Notes under the pieces: generated by a model
What the model was told of the DNA's origin: nothing
What the model saw: only the letters and a program-made list of their open reading frames with translations
Database searches by the model: none
Position numbers and translations under genes: made by a program
Shown: one piece after another, positions 6,096-6,745 of the stretch
How positions within the stretch are numbered: position 1 is the first letter of the stretch
How the letters are laid out: every line of letters starts with the position of its first letter
Assembly (NCBI GenBank): GCA_027618625.1
Contig: JAQCER010000194.1
Span: 1 to 6,745 of the forward strand
Direction of reading: 5' to 3'
DNA: 6,745 nucleotides
DNA from: Verrucomicrobiota bacterium
Lineage (GTDB): Bacteria > Verrucomicrobiota > Verrucomicrobiia > Verrucomicrobiales > DEV007

Positions 6096-6626
6096 ATGAG
6101 TGAATTACTTACAGCACTAGAAAACACCTTTCGCCAGGCGGGTTGGCAGTACCGTCGTGTCGAGAAACGGGAGGTTATTGAGGCGGATTTTGAAGCGTAT
6201 CATACGCGGGTTCGGGTGCATGCGCAGGCATTTGCGGAAATTGGAGCGATCTCGATCGGGGCGCATCTTTCCAACAAGGTTCCGGCGTCGAGGGCGGGAA
6301 TCGTGGCGGAGATTCTCATGCGCACCAACGAAGAGCTTACCCTGGGCAATTTTGAACTTCTGTGGGACACCGGTGCCATTCTGTTTCGGGCGACCAATGT
6401 GTTCGGACATAACGAGCTGGATCCACAGATCGTCGCCAGTCTGGTACATTCAGCGGTTGCGGAAGTCGATCGATTGACTCCATTCGTTTCTCTGGTGCTT
6501 TCCATGAGTCAGCAGGAATTGGCAGTGCTCAATGTGAAGATGTTCCTGATGCGCGAAGATCTGCTGCCCCCAATACCTGATCTGGACGACGTGCCTGATG
6601 CCGAAGTGACGAAGCCGTGCCGCTGA
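6096..6626 (+). CDS. YbjN domain-containing protein
   Basis: 176 residues, soluble, with no signal peptide or membrane helix. The pattern fits the YbjN family, whose fold resembles type III secretion chaperones. It has an N-terminal helix with A-G-W-Q-Y, alternating strands (V-R-V-H-A-Q, I-G-A-I-S-I-G-A), a helix ending in L-M-R-T-N-E-E-L-T-L-G-N-F-E-L-L, a D-T-G-A-I-L-F-R-A strand pair, and a long C-terminal helix from about 110. The R-x-N-x-x-L-x-x-G-x-F segment is the most characteristic part. E. coli YbjN has been linked to stress and motility phenotypes, but the molecular role of the family is not settled. The acidic, Pro-rich tail (about 157-170) is probably disordered. The start has no visible Shine-Dalgarno site, like the other plus-strand genes. 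Its stop lies 11 bases before the next ATG, suggesting cotranscription. Confidence 0.75.
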   Translation: MSELLTALENTFRQAGWQYRRVEKREVIEADFEAYHTRVRVHAQAFAEIGAISIGAHLSNKVPASRAGIVAEILMRTNEELTLGNFELLWDTGAILFRATNVFGHNELDPQIVASLVHSAVAEVDRLTPFVSLVLSMSQQELAVLNVKMFLMREDLLPPIPDLDDVPDAEVTKPCR

Positions 6627-6637
6627 TCCGTTGCTCG

Positions 6638-6745
6638 ATGAGTCATCAGTTCTACATTCTGCGGCACGGGGAGAAGGAAGGGCCATTGACCGAGGAAGAG
6701 ATCCTTGACTCGCTGGACCTTGGTGACGTTGCCCCTGATGACGAC
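6638..6745 (+). CDS. GYF_2-domain protein, N-terminal fragment (cut by right edge)
   Basis: 36 codons are visible before the window ends. The start M-S-H-Q-F-Y-I-L-R-H-G, then K-E-G-P-L-T-E-E-E-I and an acidic run D-L-G-D-V-A-P-D-D-D, match the first two thirds of a GYF_2 (DUF4339) domain, where G-P-[LVY]-[ST] follows the aromatic opening. These domains often head multi-pass or scaffold proteins in Verrucomicrobiota and Planctomycetota. An in-frame GTG at 6617 would start inside the YbjN gene, so ATG 6638 is preferred. The rest of the protein and its function cannot be seen. Confidence 0.75.
   Translation, partial: MSHQFYILRHGEKEGPLTEEEILDSLDLGDVAPDDD

Overview
The window reads as a chromosomal segment of a bacterium, most probably a Verrucomicrobiota member. 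Reasons: paired GYF_2/RDD proteins, a DUF4129-DUF4350 pair, small membrane proteins with B-box-like zinc fingers, and genes that mostly lack clear Shine-Dalgarno sites. This assignment is an inference from gene content and protein style; Acidobacteriota or Planctomycetota are less likely alternatives. I see no tRNA, rRNA, CRISPR array, insertion sequence or phage gene.

Left two thirds (1-4388, minus strand): one tightly packed operon of six genes. In transcription order it encodes a GYF_2/RDD membrane protein, a zinc-ribbon plus B-box-like membrane protein, a two-helix membrane protein with a possible PH-like N-terminus, a small B-box-like membrane protein, a large multi-pass DUF4129 protein, and the first 62 residues of a DUF4350 protein that runs off the left edge. 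Three junctions are ATGA stop/start overlaps, and a fourth looks like CTGA, so the genes are probably translationally coupled. DUF4129 and DUF4350 genes usually sit beside a MoxR AAA+ ATPase and a DUF58 (vWA-like) protein, so I expect those just beyond position 1. The operon probably builds a membrane-anchored MoxR-type assembly with cytoplasmic zinc-finger accessory subunits; its substrate cannot be read from the sequence.

Middle (4389-4507): a 119-base divergent intergenic region with two small inverted repeats that could be operators for the LysR-type regulator transcribed to the right.

Right third (4508-6745, plus strand): a LysR-family regulator, then an L-fucose mutarotase (fucU) 42 bases downstream, a 172-base gap with short repeats, a YbjN-domain protein, and the first 36 residues of a second GYF_2-domain protein cut by the right edge. 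No other fucose genes are visible, so fucU is isolated from its pathway within this window.
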